Positions 1 through 9,918 of a stretch of DNA of 64,000 nt are shown in pieces. The stretch's first letter is position 1; each line of letters begins with the position of its first letter. Below the pieces are notes generated by a model, which had not been told where the DNA came from, searched no databases, and saw nothing but the letters and a program-made list of their open reading frames with translations. The stretch is from positions 124,001-188,000 of the forward strand of contig NZ_LMSS01000003.1 of the NCBI RefSeq assembly GCF_001429605.1. Direction: 5' to 3'. The translations under genes were made by a program, and so were the position numbers. The stretch comes from Phycicoccus sp. Soil802. Lineage in GTDB: Bacteria > Actinomycetota > Actinomycetes > Actinomycetales > Dermatophilaceae.

Positions 1-135
1 GCACTCGCCACACCAGTGGTCCCATGTCGCACCTCTCCCGTTCCGATCGCCTGCCGATCGCTGTCCCGGCCGCGGCAAACTGCTGCTGACCTGCGCCTCC
101 ACCCTGTCACATCGTGGAGTAGTCTTCGACGCGTA

Positions 136-219
136 ACGACAGGGGAGCGCGCAAGCGCTGAGAGTGCGGGAGACCGCAGACCCTCACACCTGATCCGGTT
201 CGCACCGGCGTAGGGAGTC
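136..219 (+). promoter_or_regulatory. TPP (thiamine pyrophosphate) riboswitch aptamer
   Basis: The stretch shows the conserved TPP aptamer pieces in order: ACAGGGG near 139, CTGAGAGTGC near 168, ACCCTCACACCTGATCC near 180 and CGTAGGGAG near 209. It lies about 100 nt upstream of ykoE, a thiamine-precursor transporter gene, which is the expected target. By family knowledge, TPP binding would lower expression of the downstream ykoE-ykoDC operon. Confidence 0.93.
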
Positions 220-261
220 GAGATCTCAGACACCTGTCGGGCGAGTGCGCCACCACAGGTG
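187..261 (+). promoter_or_regulatory. Possible expression platform of the TPP riboswitch
   Basis: CAGGTG at 256-261 can pair with CACCTG at 231-236 to form a local hairpin, or with the identical CACCTG at 187-192 inside the aptamer. The two pairings exclude each other, so this is a plausible switching element. No U-tract follows, so control of translation or Rho-dependent termination is more likely than intrinsic termination. This is inference from complementarity only. Confidence 0.4.
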
Positions 262-320
262 CTCCTCTCCCGGCAGCTGTCTCCCCGAGGTATCCACCGG
301 ATCCCACGGGAGAAGAAAAC

Positions 321-1007
321 ATGAGCACCACCAACACCCCGGCCACCTCGGCCGGCAGCACCTCGTCCACCTCGCCCACCTCCACCCCGCCACGTCGCGG
401 GAGCATCCGCGCCAGCGGGCAGCTCTGGGGTTGGCGGACCGTCGACCTCCTGACGGTCTCCTTCCTCGGCGCCGCGTTCGGCGTCGCCTACTGGGCCTGG
501 GGTCTGGCCTACACCGCACCGGCCGCGGGGCTCGAGGCCCTCTTCCCGCCGCTGCAGGGCATCACGGGCGCGCCCTGGTTGATGGCCGGGGTCGTGGGCG
601 GCCTGGTCATCCGCCGCCCGGGCTCCGCCCTGCTCTGCGAGGTCGTGGCGGCCCTCGTCTCGATGCTTCCCGGCACCAAGTGGGGTTTCACCACCCTCGT
701 CTCGGGGATCTTGCAGGGTCTCGGCGCGGAGATCGCCTTCCTGCTCCTCGGGTATGCCGCGTTCGGCCTCGGTGCCGCACTCCTCGCCGGCGCCCTCTCC
801 GCACCGCTGGAAGCTCTCTACGAGTGGCAGACGTGGTGGACGGACTGGGACCTGGGCTACAAGCTCGCCTACGCCGGCATCCTCACCGTCGCGGGCGCGA
901 TCATCGCCGGTGGCCTCGGGTGGCTGCTGACGCGAGGGCTGGCCCGAGCTGGCGCCCTGGGCGCCTTCCCCGCAGGGCAGGAAGCCCGGGAGTCACACGC
1001 TGTCTGA
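321..1007 (+). CDS. ykoE: Thiamine/HMP ECF transporter substrate-binding membrane subunit (YkoE family)
   Basis: This is the membrane S component that captures thiamine or its pyrimidine precursor HMP for an energy-coupling-factor importer. The protein is 228 aa. It starts with a Ser/Thr/Pro-rich tail of about 30 residues, followed by about five hydrophobic segments with small-residue packing; the QGLGAE segment and the aromatic stretch YEWQTWWTDWD fit the YkoE family. ATG follows a GGGAGAAG ribosome binding site at about 309. It sits directly behind a TPP riboswitch and ahead of the fused ATPase/T subunit, which supports the thiamine assignment. The stop overlaps the proposed start of the next gene, suggesting translational coupling. 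Confidence 0.9.
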   Translation: MSTTNTPATSAGSTSSTSPTSTPPRRGSIRASGQLWGWRTVDLLTVSFLGAAFGVAYWAWGLAYTAPAAGLEALFPPLQGITGAPWLMAGVVGGLVIRRPGSALLCEVVAALVSMLPGTKWGFTTLVSGILQGLGAEIAFLLLGYAAFGLGAALLAGALSAPLEALYEWQTWWTDWDLGYKLAYAGILTVAGAIIAGGLGWLLTRGLARAGALGAFPAGQEARESHAV

Positions 1008-3267
1008 CCACCCCGGTCCCGGCGCCCCGTCGGGGCGCCGGGGTCAGCTCGAGGTCCGGGGACTGACCTGGCGGCCCTACGGCCGTCGCGACCCGGTCAT
1101 CCCCGGACTCGACCTCGACATCCCGCCCGGCCAACGGGTCCTGCTCGTCGGCCCCAGCGGTTCGGGCAAGTCCACGCTGCTGCGAGCGCTGGCGGGCGTG
1201 CTCGAGGTCGCCGACTCGGGTGAGCGCGGCGGCACCGTGCTGCTCGACGGCGCCGTCCCGGGGACCCGGGCCGGCGATGTCGGTCTCGTCCTCCAGGAGC
1301 CCGGTGCGGGCATCGTCTCGGCGACCGTCGGACGGGACGTGGCCTTCGGCCTCGAGAACATCGGCATGCCGCGGGCGGACATGCCCGCGCGCGTCGCCGC
1401 TGCGCTGGCCGCGGTCGACCTCACGATGCCGCAGGACACCCCGACGTTCGCACTGTCCGGGGGTGAGCAGCAACGGCTCGCCCTCGCGGGAGCGCTCGCC
1501 CTCGAGCCTGCCGTCCTGTTGCTCGACGAACCCACCGCGATGCTCGACCCGGTGAACGCAGAGTCGGTCCGGCGCACGGTCGACGAGGTCACCAGGTCCC
1601 GCGGGCTGACGACGGTCGTCGTCGAGCACCGGCTCGGCCCGTGGCTCGACCTCGTCGACTGGTTGGTCGTCCTCGACCCCACGGGCCGGGTCGTGGCGGA
1701 CGGCGAGCCTGCTTCGGTGCTCGCCCTGCACGGGGAATCCCTTGCTGCCCAGGGCATCTGGGTGCCCGGGTTCCCCGATCCGCAACCACGCGGCATACCT
1801 GCTGGGGTGTTCGAGCCGTCGTCGACGGGCGCCAACGTGCTGACCCTCGACGCGGCAGACGTCACCATCAGAAGGTCGGTGCGGGCGCTCGACGGCTCGA
1901 CCCGCACCACGGTCGCGGTGCAGGACCAGTGGTTCCAGGCCCGCGCCGGGCAGGTGCACGCGCTGGTGGGCCCCAGCGGTGCCGGCAAGTCGACCCTCCT
2001 GCTGGCGCTGGCCGGGCTGCTGCGTCGGCAGGGTGGGGAGGTGCGGCTACGGCCCGACCTGGCGGTCGACGGGCAGCGCGACCCACGCGAGCTGGGCACG
2101 ATCGACCTGGCCCGCCGGGTGGCCTGGGTGCCGCAGTGGGCCAGCTCCACCATCGTCAGCCACACCGTGCTCGACGAGGTGATGACCACGTCCCGGGCCG
2201 TGGGGCTGGTCGAGTCCGAGGCGCGGGTGCGGGCCCGGGCTCTGCTGGCGCACCTCGGTCTGGCCCACCTGGAGCAGGCCGACCCCCGACACCTCTCGGG
2301 CGGGGAGCAGCGTCGGCTGGCGGTCGCGTCCGCAGTGGTCCACCAGCCAGCCCTGGTCTGCGCCGACGAGGCCACCGTCGGTCAGGACCGGCTGACCTGG
2401 GCTGCCGTCATGGGCATCGTCGAGGGGTTGCGAGACACGGGGGCGGCGATCGTGCTGACCACGCACGACGACGCCGTGACCACGCGGGCGGACGCGGTCA
2501 CGGTGATCGAGCGACCCGTTCAGCCGCCACCGGCACCGGTCCGCCGTCGCCCGCTGGTGGCCCGCGCGGGCCCGCTGTCGCTGTTGGCTGGCGCGAGCCT
2601 GGCGATCCCTGCGGGGGTCGTCTCGCCGCGGTGGTCCACCAGCCTGCTGGTCCTGTCCGTGCAGGCCGTGCTCGCGGTGATCGCGCTCTGGGCGCCGGGC
2701 CGGGGACCGGCCCCCACCGGTCGGCTGCGCGGCGTGCTCCTGCGGCTCGGCCCCGGGGTGCTCGGCGCCCTCTCGGTGGCGTGGTCCACCTGGCTGCTCG
2801 GAGGCCACGAGGGTGGCACCGCGTTCACGGCGGGGCTGCGGGTGCTGATCATCGTGCTGCCCTCGGCGGTGCTGATCCAGCACGTCGACGCCGACGCCCT
2901 CGGTGACCACCTCGGGCAACGGCTCCGTCTCCCGGCCCGCCCCGTCGTGGCCGTCGCGGCGGCGTTGCAGCGGGTGCACACCTTCGGGGAGATCTGGTCG
3001 GAGATCGCGCGGGCCCGCCGGGTGCGCGGGATCGGCGCCACGGCGCGTTCCCCGCGCTCGGTCCTCGCCGAGCTGTGGGCGCTGACCCTGGGGATGCTGG
3101 TCCGGTCGTTGCAGTCCGCGGCGGCGCTCGCGGTGGCGATGGACTCGCGAGGTTTCGCCACGGCATACCGGCGCACCTGGGCTGCACCCGCGCCGTGGCG
3201 ACGCGCCGACTGGCTCGTGGTCGCCGCCAGCCTGGTCCCCCTCGCGGTGGCGGTCCTCGTCCGCTGA
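1000..3267 (+). CDS. ykoDC: Fused ECF transporter ATPase pair and transmembrane T subunit (YkoD-YkoC fusion)
   Basis: This energises thiamine/HMP import with YkoE. From the proposed start the protein is about 755 aa: ATPase 1 with Walker A GPSGSGKST near residue 51, signature LSGGEQQRLAL near 153 and Walker B LLLDEPTAML near 172; ATPase 2 with Walker A GPSGAGKST near 325, LSGGEQRRLAV near 433 and a weaker Walker B (CADEATVG); then a CbiQ-like T domain from about residue 520. Bacillus carries YkoD and YkoC as separate proteins. No ATG, GTG or TTG exists in frame before the first Walker A. GTG at 1198 would delete it, so CTG at 1000, 7 nt after GGGAG and overlapping the ykoE stop, is the best start. 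The start is uncertain, the function is not. Confidence 0.88.
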   Translation: MSDHPGPGAPSGRRGQLEVRGLTWRPYGRRDPVIPGLDLDIPPGQRVLLVGPSGSGKSTLLRALAGVLEVADSGERGGTVLLDGAVPGTRAGDVGLVLQEPGAGIVSATVGRDVAFGLENIGMPRADMPARVAAALAAVDLTMPQDTPTFALSGGEQQRLALAGALALEPAVLLLDEPTAMLDPVNAESVRRTVDEVTRSRGLTTVVVEHRLGPWLDLVDWLVVLDPTGRVVADGEPASVLALHGESLAAQGIWVPGFPDPQPRGIPAGVFEPSSTGANVLTLDAADVTIRRSVRALDGSTRTTVAVQDQWFQARAGQVHALVGPSGAGKSTLLLALAGLLRRQGGEVRLRPDLAVDGQRDPRELGTIDLARRVAWVPQWASSTIVSHTVLDEVMTTSRAVGLVESEARVRARALLAHLGLAHLEQADPRHLSGGEQRRLAVASAVVHQPALVCADEATVGQDRLTWAAVMGIVEGLRDTGAAIVLTTHDDAVTTRADAVTVIERPVQPPPAPVRRRPLVARAGPLSLLAGASLAIPAGVVSPRWSTSLLVLSVQAVLAVIALWAPGRGPAPTGRLRGVLLRLGPGVLGALSVAWSTWLLGGHEGGTAFTAGLRVLIIVLPSAVLIQHVDADALGDHLGQRLRLPARPVVAVAAALQRVHTFGEIWSEIARARRVRGIGATARSPRSVLAELWALTLGMLVRSLQSAAALAVAMDSRGFATAYRRTWAAPAPWRRADWLVVAASLVPLAVAVLVR

Positions 3268-3324
3268 TCACCGGGAGACCAGCGACCCCTTGCGGCGCGT
3301 GGGCGACCGGAGCAAGGTGACCTC

Positions 3325-5421
3325 ATGAACCGTGTCAGCGACGCCGCGGGTCCGTCCTCACCGGACCAGATCCGCAACGTGGTCCTGGTGGGAGCGAGCG
3401 GGGCCGGCAAGACGGCACTGTTCGACCAGCTCGTGGCGGCCCGGATCCCGGGCCGCCGCGCTCGTGAAGGGGGCGACCTCGCCGCCACGCAGTCCCTGAC
3501 GGCGGCCTCGATCCCGACCGGCGAGGTCACTCTCAACCTGCTCGACACCCCCGGTCACCCCGACTTCGTGGGTGACGTGCGGGCCGGCCTGCGGGCCGCA
3601 GACGCGGCCATCTTCGTCGTCGCCGCGGCGGAGGGCGTGGACGAGCCGACCCGACTGCTGTGGCGCGAGTGCGAGGTGCTCGGTATGCCGCGTGCCGTCG
3701 CCGTCACGCGCCTCGAGCAGGCGCGGGCCGACTTCGAGGCGACCGTCGACGGGTGCCAGCGCGCCTTCGGGGATGCCGAGCCGCTGGCCCTGCCGCTCGT
3801 GGTCGACGGCGCGGTCACCGGACTGCTGAACCTGTTGCGCCGCACCGTGACCGAGCAGCGGCCGGGTGGCGGTGAGGCCGACCGGGAGCCCAGCAGCGAC
3901 GAGGGTGAGCTGATCGACGCCCAGCGGGGCGAGCTGATCGAGTCCGTGATCGAGGAGTCCGAGGACGAAGGGCTCCTCGAGCGCTACCTGGGGGGCGAGG
4001 AGGTCGACACCGAGGCCGTCTCCGGCGACCTGCGCCTCGCCATCGCGACGGCCCGCTTCTTCCCGATCCTGCCGACCCATGCTCCCGGCGGCGTGGGTGT
4101 CGAGGCGCTGCTCGAGCTGTGCGAGAAGGGTTTCCCGTCTCCGGTGGGGGCAGCAGTCCCCACCGTCTACACCCCGGCCGGCGGGGACTTCGGCACGGTG
4201 ACCTGCGACCCCGCGGGTCCGCTCGTGGCCGAGGTCGTGCGCACCACGACCGACCCCTTCGTGGGTCGTCAGTCGCTGGTGCGGGTGTTCTCCGGCACGC
4301 TGCGACCTGACGAACCGGTGCACATCTCCGGTCACCTCCAGCACTTCGCGAGCCACCTCGTGGACGAGCACGCCGACCACGACACCGATGACGAGCGGAT
4401 CGGCCCGCTCTCTGCGCCGGTGGGTGACGAGACGCGGCCGGTGGCCGCCGGGATCGCCGGTGACGTGGTCGTCGTCGCCAAGCTCGCGGGTGCGGAGACC
4501 TCGGACACGTTGTCGCGCAAGGACAAGCCGGCCCTCGTCGAACCCTGGCTGCTGCCCAACCCGTTGCTGCCCGTGGCGATCCACGCCAGGTCGAAGGGCG
4601 ACGAGGACAAGCTCGCGACCGCGTTGCAACGGCTGGTCGCCGAGGACGTCACCATGCGGCTCGAGCACAACGCCGAGACCCACCAGCTCGTGCTGTGGAC
4701 GATGGGCCCGGCCCACGTCGACCAGCTGATCGCCACCCTCGACTCCCGCTACCACGTGCCCGTCGAGGTCGAGCCGGTGCGGACGTCGCTGCGCGAGACC
4801 TTCGTCCGGCCCACCAAGGTGCAGGGCCGGCTCGTGAAGCAGTCGGGTGGACACGGCCAGTACGCCGTCTGCCACCTCGAGATCGAGCCCTTGGAGCGCG
4901 GCGCGGGCATCGAGTTCGTCGACAAGGTCGTCGGGGGAGCCGTGCCCCGCAACTTCATCCCCTCGGTGGAGAAGGGCGCCCGCAACCAGCTCGAGAAGGG
5001 GGTGCTGGCCGGCTACCCCGTGGTCGACGTGCGCATCACCCTCGTCGACGGCAAGGCCCACTCGGTCGACTCCTCCGACATGGCGTTCCAGACCGCCGCC
5101 GGGATGGCGCTGCGAGAGGCCGCCAACGACTCGACGGTCGCCATGCTCGAACCCGTCGACGAGGTGCACATCGACGTCAGCGACGACGCGGTCGGCGGGG
5201 TGCTGGCGGACCTGCGCGGCCGTCGCGGTCAGGTGCACGGCACCGAGCCGTCCGAGGTCACCGGGCGCACCGTCATCCACGCCGAGGTGCCGGCCCACGA
5301 GCTGGCCCGCTACCCGGTCGACCTGCGCTCGGTCTCACACGGCACCGGCAGCTTCACCCGCAGCTTCGTCCGCTACGACTACATGCCACCTGCCCTCGCC
5401 CGCGAGGTGACGGCCGGTTGA
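3325..5421 (+). CDS. Elongation factor G-like GTPase (EF-G2 type)
   Basis: A 698-aa translational-GTPase-family protein, the usual EF-G length. G1 is GASGAGKT and G3 is DTPGHPDF. The G4 position that normally reads NKxD reads TRLE (AVTRLEQ), so guanine specificity may be weakened. Domains III-V are present, including the domain-IV-like segment around GGHGQYAVCHLEIEP. ATG follows AGGTGA. Actinobacteria commonly keep such a second EF-G-like protein; the mycobacterial one was reported to bind GTP without ribosome-stimulated hydrolysis, so canonical translocation should not be assumed. It stands alone, 57 bp after ykoDC, and ends at a strong bidirectional hairpin. Confidence 0.88.
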   Translation: MNRVSDAAGPSSPDQIRNVVLVGASGAGKTALFDQLVAARIPGRRAREGGDLAATQSLTAASIPTGEVTLNLLDTPGHPDFVGDVRAGLRAADAAIFVVAAAEGVDEPTRLLWRECEVLGMPRAVAVTRLEQARADFEATVDGCQRAFGDAEPLALPLVVDGAVTGLLNLLRRTVTEQRPGGGEADREPSSDEGELIDAQRGELIESVIEESEDEGLLERYLGGEEVDTEAVSGDLRLAIATARFFPILPTHAPGGVGVEALLELCEKGFPSPVGAAVPTVYTPAGGDFGTVTCDPAGPLVAEVVRTTTDPFVGRQSLVRVFSGTLRPDEPVHISGHLQHFASHLVDEHADHDTDDERIGPLSAPVGDETRPVAAGIAGDVVVVAKLAGAETSDTLSRKDKPALVEPWLLPNPLLPVAIHARSKGDEDKLATALQRLVAEDVTMRLEHNAETHQLVLWTMGPAHVDQLIATLDSRYHVPVEVEPVRTSLRETFVRPTKVQGRLVKQSGGHGQYAVCHLEIEPLERGAGIEFVDKVVGGAVPRNFIPSVEKGARNQLEKGVLAGYPVVDVRITLVDGKAHSVDSSDMAFQTAAGMALREAANDSTVAMLEPVDEVHIDVSDDAVGGVLADLRGRRGQVHGTEPSEVTGRTVIHAEVPAHELARYPVDLRSVSHGTGSFTRSFVRYDYMPPALAREVTAG

Positions 5422-5435
5422 CGTCCCGGGCTTGC

Positions 5436-5487
5436 GTCTGTTGGAAGCGAAACTGCCGGATCTCCGGAAGTTTCGCTTCCAACAGAC
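5436..5487. terminator. Bidirectional hairpin terminator between convergent genes
   Basis: A near-perfect inverted repeat: the left arm GTCTGTTGGAAGCGAAACT (5436-5454) is mirrored exactly at 5469-5487, and the inner CCGGA/TCCGG extends the stem. The loop is about 4 nt. There is no U-tract. It lies between the EF-G2 stop and the stop of the convergent glycosylase gene, so it can serve both strands. Confidence 0.85.
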
Positions 5488-5497
5488 GGGGGCCGGG

Positions 5498-6139
5498 TCA
5501 GTCGAGGACGATGAGCGGCGTCTCGGACCGGCCGCGCCGCGCGAGGTAACCGTGCCAGAGCAGCCGCGCCGCGGTCGACCGGTGCGGTCGCCACCGCTCG
5601 CCCACCAGCTCGAGGGCAGCCTGGTCGGGCACCACGTCGAGGCGCAGGGCCTCGGCCGCCGCCACCTGCAGCGCGCGGTCGCCGACCGGCCAGAGGTCCG
5701 CGCGGCCGAGACAGGCGAGCAGGTAGACGTCGGCGGTCCAGCGCCCGACACCGGGCAGGGCGATGAGCGCTCGCCGCACTTCGTCGTCGGTGAGGGCATC
5801 GAGCCCGGGCAGGTCGAGCTCGCCGGTCACGACCGCTGCGGCCAGGGCGCGCAGGTAGCGGTCCTTCTGGCGCGACACCCCGTCGACCCGCAGCTCCTCG
5901 GGGGTCGTGGCCAGCAACGGCTCGGGGCCCATGGTGCCCACGCGCTCGAGCACCCTGCGGTAGGCCGCGGCAGCAGACGCCAGCGACACCTGCTGCTCGA
6001 GGATGAACAGCACCAGGCTCGCGAACCCCGGTGGCCGCAGCCACAACGGAGGTATGCCGTGCTCGGCCACGAGCGCGGCGAGGTCGGGGTCGTGGGCCGT
6101 CAGCTCCGACACCGAGCGCGCGAAGAGTCGGTCGTCCAC
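5498..6139 (-). CDS. DNA-3-methyladenine glycosylase, AlkA/HhH-GPD family
   Basis: A base-excision repair enzyme removing alkylated purines. The 213-aa protein shows the helix-hairpin-helix LPGVGRWTADVYLLA at about residues 131-145 followed by GRADLWPVGDRAL, where the Asp of VGD is the expected catalytic residue. The upstream FILEQQVSLASA segment is typical of AlkA-like glycosylases. The N-terminal TBP-like domain of full AlkA (about 280 aa) is missing, so this is the short single-domain form. The start is GTG (MDDRLF). It is convergent with EF-G2 and appears monocistronic. Confidence 0.88.
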   Translation of the reverse strand: MDDRLFARSVSELTAHDPDLAALVAEHGIPPLWLRPPGFASLVLFILEQQVSLASAAAAYRRVLERVGTMGPEPLLATTPEELRVDGVSRQKDRYLRALAAAVVTGELDLPGLDALTDDEVRRALIALPGVGRWTADVYLLACLGRADLWPVGDRALQVAAAEALRLDVVPDQAALELVGERWRPHRSTAARLLWHGYLARRGRSETPLIVLD

Positions 6140-6182
6140 GTGCCGCGACGCTACCCCCAGCTGACCCGGACCGACCGCGTGG

Positions 6183-6341
6183 TCAGCCGGCGCGCAGCCG
6201 CCGCCGCTCGTCGCGCAGGGCCTGCAGCTCGGCCCAGTAGTCCCGGGTCGGGTCGGTGTCGGCGCGCGAGGCCTCAGGAGCCCGCGCGGGGGCGGACGGG
6301 GTGGGGACCACCCTCAGGTGTGACGAGCGCTTCTCGGCCAT
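6183..6341 (-). CDS. Small charged protein of unknown function
   Basis: A 52-aa ORF starting at ATG (MAEKRSSHLRVVPTP). The middle is Pro/Ala-rich and the C-terminal half (RDYWAELQALRDERRRLRAG) is a strongly charged amphipathic helix. I do not recognise a family. Codon use matches neighbouring genes and the ATG is well placed. It may be co-transcribed with the AlkA-like gene, whose start lies 43 bp further along the same strand. It could be a chance ORF. Confidence 0.5.
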   Translation of the reverse strand: MAEKRSSHLRVVPTPSAPARAPEASRADTDPTRDYWAELQALRDERRRLRAG

Positions 6342-6466
6342 GACGCCCACGGTAGGACCCCCCACCGACAGCCACGCGGCATACCGGGTCTCAGGAGTGG
6401 GCCACTGGCCGAGATTCCGCTGCGACTCGTTGACCCAGTTCCTCGCCACCGCACCCCTGACGCCGG

Positions 6467-6537
6467 GACTTCTGGCCACTGGTGTCGCGCGACGGCCGCG
6501 AGACCGGGGGTCGGTGCGGCACGGCTGGCCAGAAGTC
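6467..6537. repeat. Long hairpin in a divergent intergenic region
   Basis: GACTTCTGGCCA (6467-6478) is repeated inverted and exactly at 6526-6537, with a 47-nt GC-rich centre. Flanking genes diverge from this spot, so it is not an obvious terminator. The arms recur at 61843-61911. The rest of 6342-6593 holds one copy of the CGGCATAC word (6377) and nothing else I recognise. Confidence 0.65.
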
Positions 6538-6593
6538 GGGGGTGAAGTGGGGGCGGATTGCTCGCTGACGGTCAACCGCGAGAGGCTGGCCGC

Positions 6594-7121
6594 ATGCCCG
6601 AGGTGTTCGCAGGTCTGGTCGACGTCCACTACGGCTTCATCGACCTCTACTCCGACCCGGACGGCAGCGGCGACGAGTCCGACGACCTGCTCGGGGCGCG
6701 CCGCGGTCAGGCGAACGGGCTCGTGGGCGCGCAGGTCCCGCACCAGCTCGGCATGGTCACCGGCCTCCACACCGGCGAGGTCCCCCTGGTCGTCACCTGG
6801 AGTGAGGGTGCGCCCGAGGTGGACGAGGAGTGGGAGGACGTCGTCGAGGTCTCGGTCGACCTGTCCACGCCCGACCTGACGATCGCGACGTTCGAGAGCG
6901 CGTACGGCTGCACCATCCCCCAACCCGGCTGGCACCGGGCGCGCTACTGCGTCGCCGGCATGGACGAGGGGCAGGAGCTCGACACCCCCGAGGACGACGA
7001 GACCGCCCCCGACCGCTACCTCCTCCAGCTGTGGCCCGCGCCGCCCGGCCCCGATGCCGTGCTCCGCGAGGGCAGCGAGATCGCCGCCTACTGGCACGGC
7101 GTCGCTCGCGGCGAGGAGTGA
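6594..7121 (+). CDS. Conserved hypothetical acidic protein
   Basis: A 175-aa protein starting at ATG (MPEVFAGLVDVHYGFIDLY) with GAGAGG about 8 nt upstream. It is acidic, rich in Asp/Glu, with no signal peptide or membrane segment. Aromatic stretches such as RYLLQLWPAPP and EIAAYWHG near the C-terminus suggest a small globular beta-rich fold. I recognise no catalytic motif. It is a single gene upstream of the dnaK promoter, and its stop is about 80 bp before the first dnaK regulatory signals. Confidence 0.72.
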   Translation: MPEVFAGLVDVHYGFIDLYSDPDGSGDESDDLLGARRGQANGLVGAQVPHQLGMVTGLHTGEVPLVVTWSEGAPEVDEEWEDVVEVSVDLSTPDLTIATFESAYGCTIPQPGWHRARYCVAGMDEGQELDTPEDDETAPDRYLLQLWPAPPGPDAVLREGSEIAAYWHGVARGEE

Positions 7122-7166
7122 GGCGAGAAAGGTCGCCCGGCCGGGAACAATCTCCTCACGCACGAA

Positions 7167-7187
7167 GTTGAGCCGAGTGAACGCAAG
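7167..7187. promoter_or_regulatory. Second, degenerate HAIR (HspR) site
   Basis: GTTGAGC-N7-ACGCAAG resembles the HAIR consensus CTTGAGT-N7-ACTCAAG in 11 of 14 positions with the correct 7-nt spacer. It lies about 60 bp upstream of the strong site. It may be a secondary HspR contact or chance. Confidence 0.45.
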
Positions 7188-7201
7188 TTTGGCGCCAGGA
7201 T

Positions 7202-7248
7202 TTGCCATGCGGCATACCGGCTCGTAACTTGAGTGCAGGCAACTCAAC
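7202..7248 (+). promoter_or_regulatory. dnaK promoter with overlapping HAIR operator
   Basis: A -35 TTGCCA (7202-7207) and -10 TAACTT (7225-7230) are separated by 17 nt. CTTGAGT-N7-ACTCAAC at 7228-7248 matches the HAIR consensus at 13 of 14 positions and covers the -10 end and the predicted start site near 7237. HspR bound here would block polymerase directly. A copy of the iterated CGGCATAC word lies in the spacer (7210). Confidence 0.88.
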
Positions 7249-7280
7249 CCAGCGTCACCCAGACACACAGGAGATTCACC

Positions 7281-9175
<1,895 letters not shown>

Positions 9176-9179
<4 letters not shown>

Positions 9180-9826
9180 CCGACCAGGCCCCCACGCCTG
9201 ACGGTGCCGAGGGGGTGGTGGGCGCCGGCGAGACCGCGCCGCCCACCACCGCCGAGGCGGCCCCGCTGCAGGGTGACATCCTCGACGAGGGTGCCGGCCC
9301 GCAGCACCCTGGTGACGCCACCGAGGCGAGCGACTCGACCAGCAACCTCAGCACCTTCGAGGGTGCCCAGGATGCGGACCTGCACCCCGACACGGTGCTC
9401 GCGGGGGAGCGGCTCGCCGACCTGCAGCGCCTGCAGGCGGAGTACGTCAACTACAAGCGTCGCGTCGACCGTGACCGCGCTGTCGTGCAGGAGCGGGCAG
9501 CCCAGTCGGTCATCGAGGCGTTGCTCCCGGTGCTCGACGACATCCACGCAGCGCGGGAGCACGGCGACCTCGCCGACGGCCCGTTCGCGGCCATCGCCGA
9601 CAAGCTGGAGTCCACCCTCGGCAAGTTCGGGCTGGAGCGGTACGGCGCGGCGGGTGAGCAGTTCGACCCCAACCTGCACGAAGCCCTGATGCACACCGCC
9701 TGGCCGCAGGACGGTTCGGTGCAGCCGACCGACTCGACCACCGTGGTCCAGGTGCTCCAGCCCGGCTACCGCGCGGGCGAGCAGATCCTGCGGGCAGCGC
9801 GCGTCGCCGTGGCCGATCCCGAGTGA
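9176..9826 (+). CDS. grpE: Nucleotide exchange factor GrpE
   Basis: Exchanges ADP for ATP on DnaK. The 216-aa protein starts at GTG, overlapping the dnaK TGA as GTGA, so translation is coupled. An acidic, low-complexity N-terminus of about 75 residues precedes the dimerising helix ([23 protein letters not shown]) and the compact beta domain with [12 protein letters not shown] and [21 protein letters not shown], which match the GrpE signature. A hairpin and 92 nt separate it from dnaJ. Confidence 0.96.
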
Positions 9827-9857
9827 CGGCAGCATCATTCACCGCATGACCCCGACC

Positions 9858-9890
9858 GCAGGTTTCCCACCCAATCGGAACGAAACCTGC
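9858..9890 (+). promoter_or_regulatory. Intercistronic hairpin between grpE and dnaJ
   Basis: GCAGGTTTC (9858-9866) is mirrored perfectly at 9882-9890 with a 15-nt loop. It has no U-tract and sits inside an operon, so partial termination or an mRNA-stability element that sets dnaJ dosage is more likely than a full terminator. Confidence 0.55.
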
Positions 9891-9918
9891 ACCGCACCGC
9901 CGAGAGGAGGGCGCCGAC

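Noticed and set aside
1-135. Possible gene at the left edge
   Set aside because: Short frames here have no recognisable motif and run into the riboswitch. I see only the promoter region of the thiamine operon and no clear -35/-10.
1198-1200. GTG as start of ykoDC
   Set aside because: It would remove the first Walker A motif, which is encoded just upstream in the same frame.
7233-7280. Upstream start for dnaK
   Set aside because: It lies in the HspR operator and leader. ATG at 7281 has AGGAGA and gives the canonical N-terminus.
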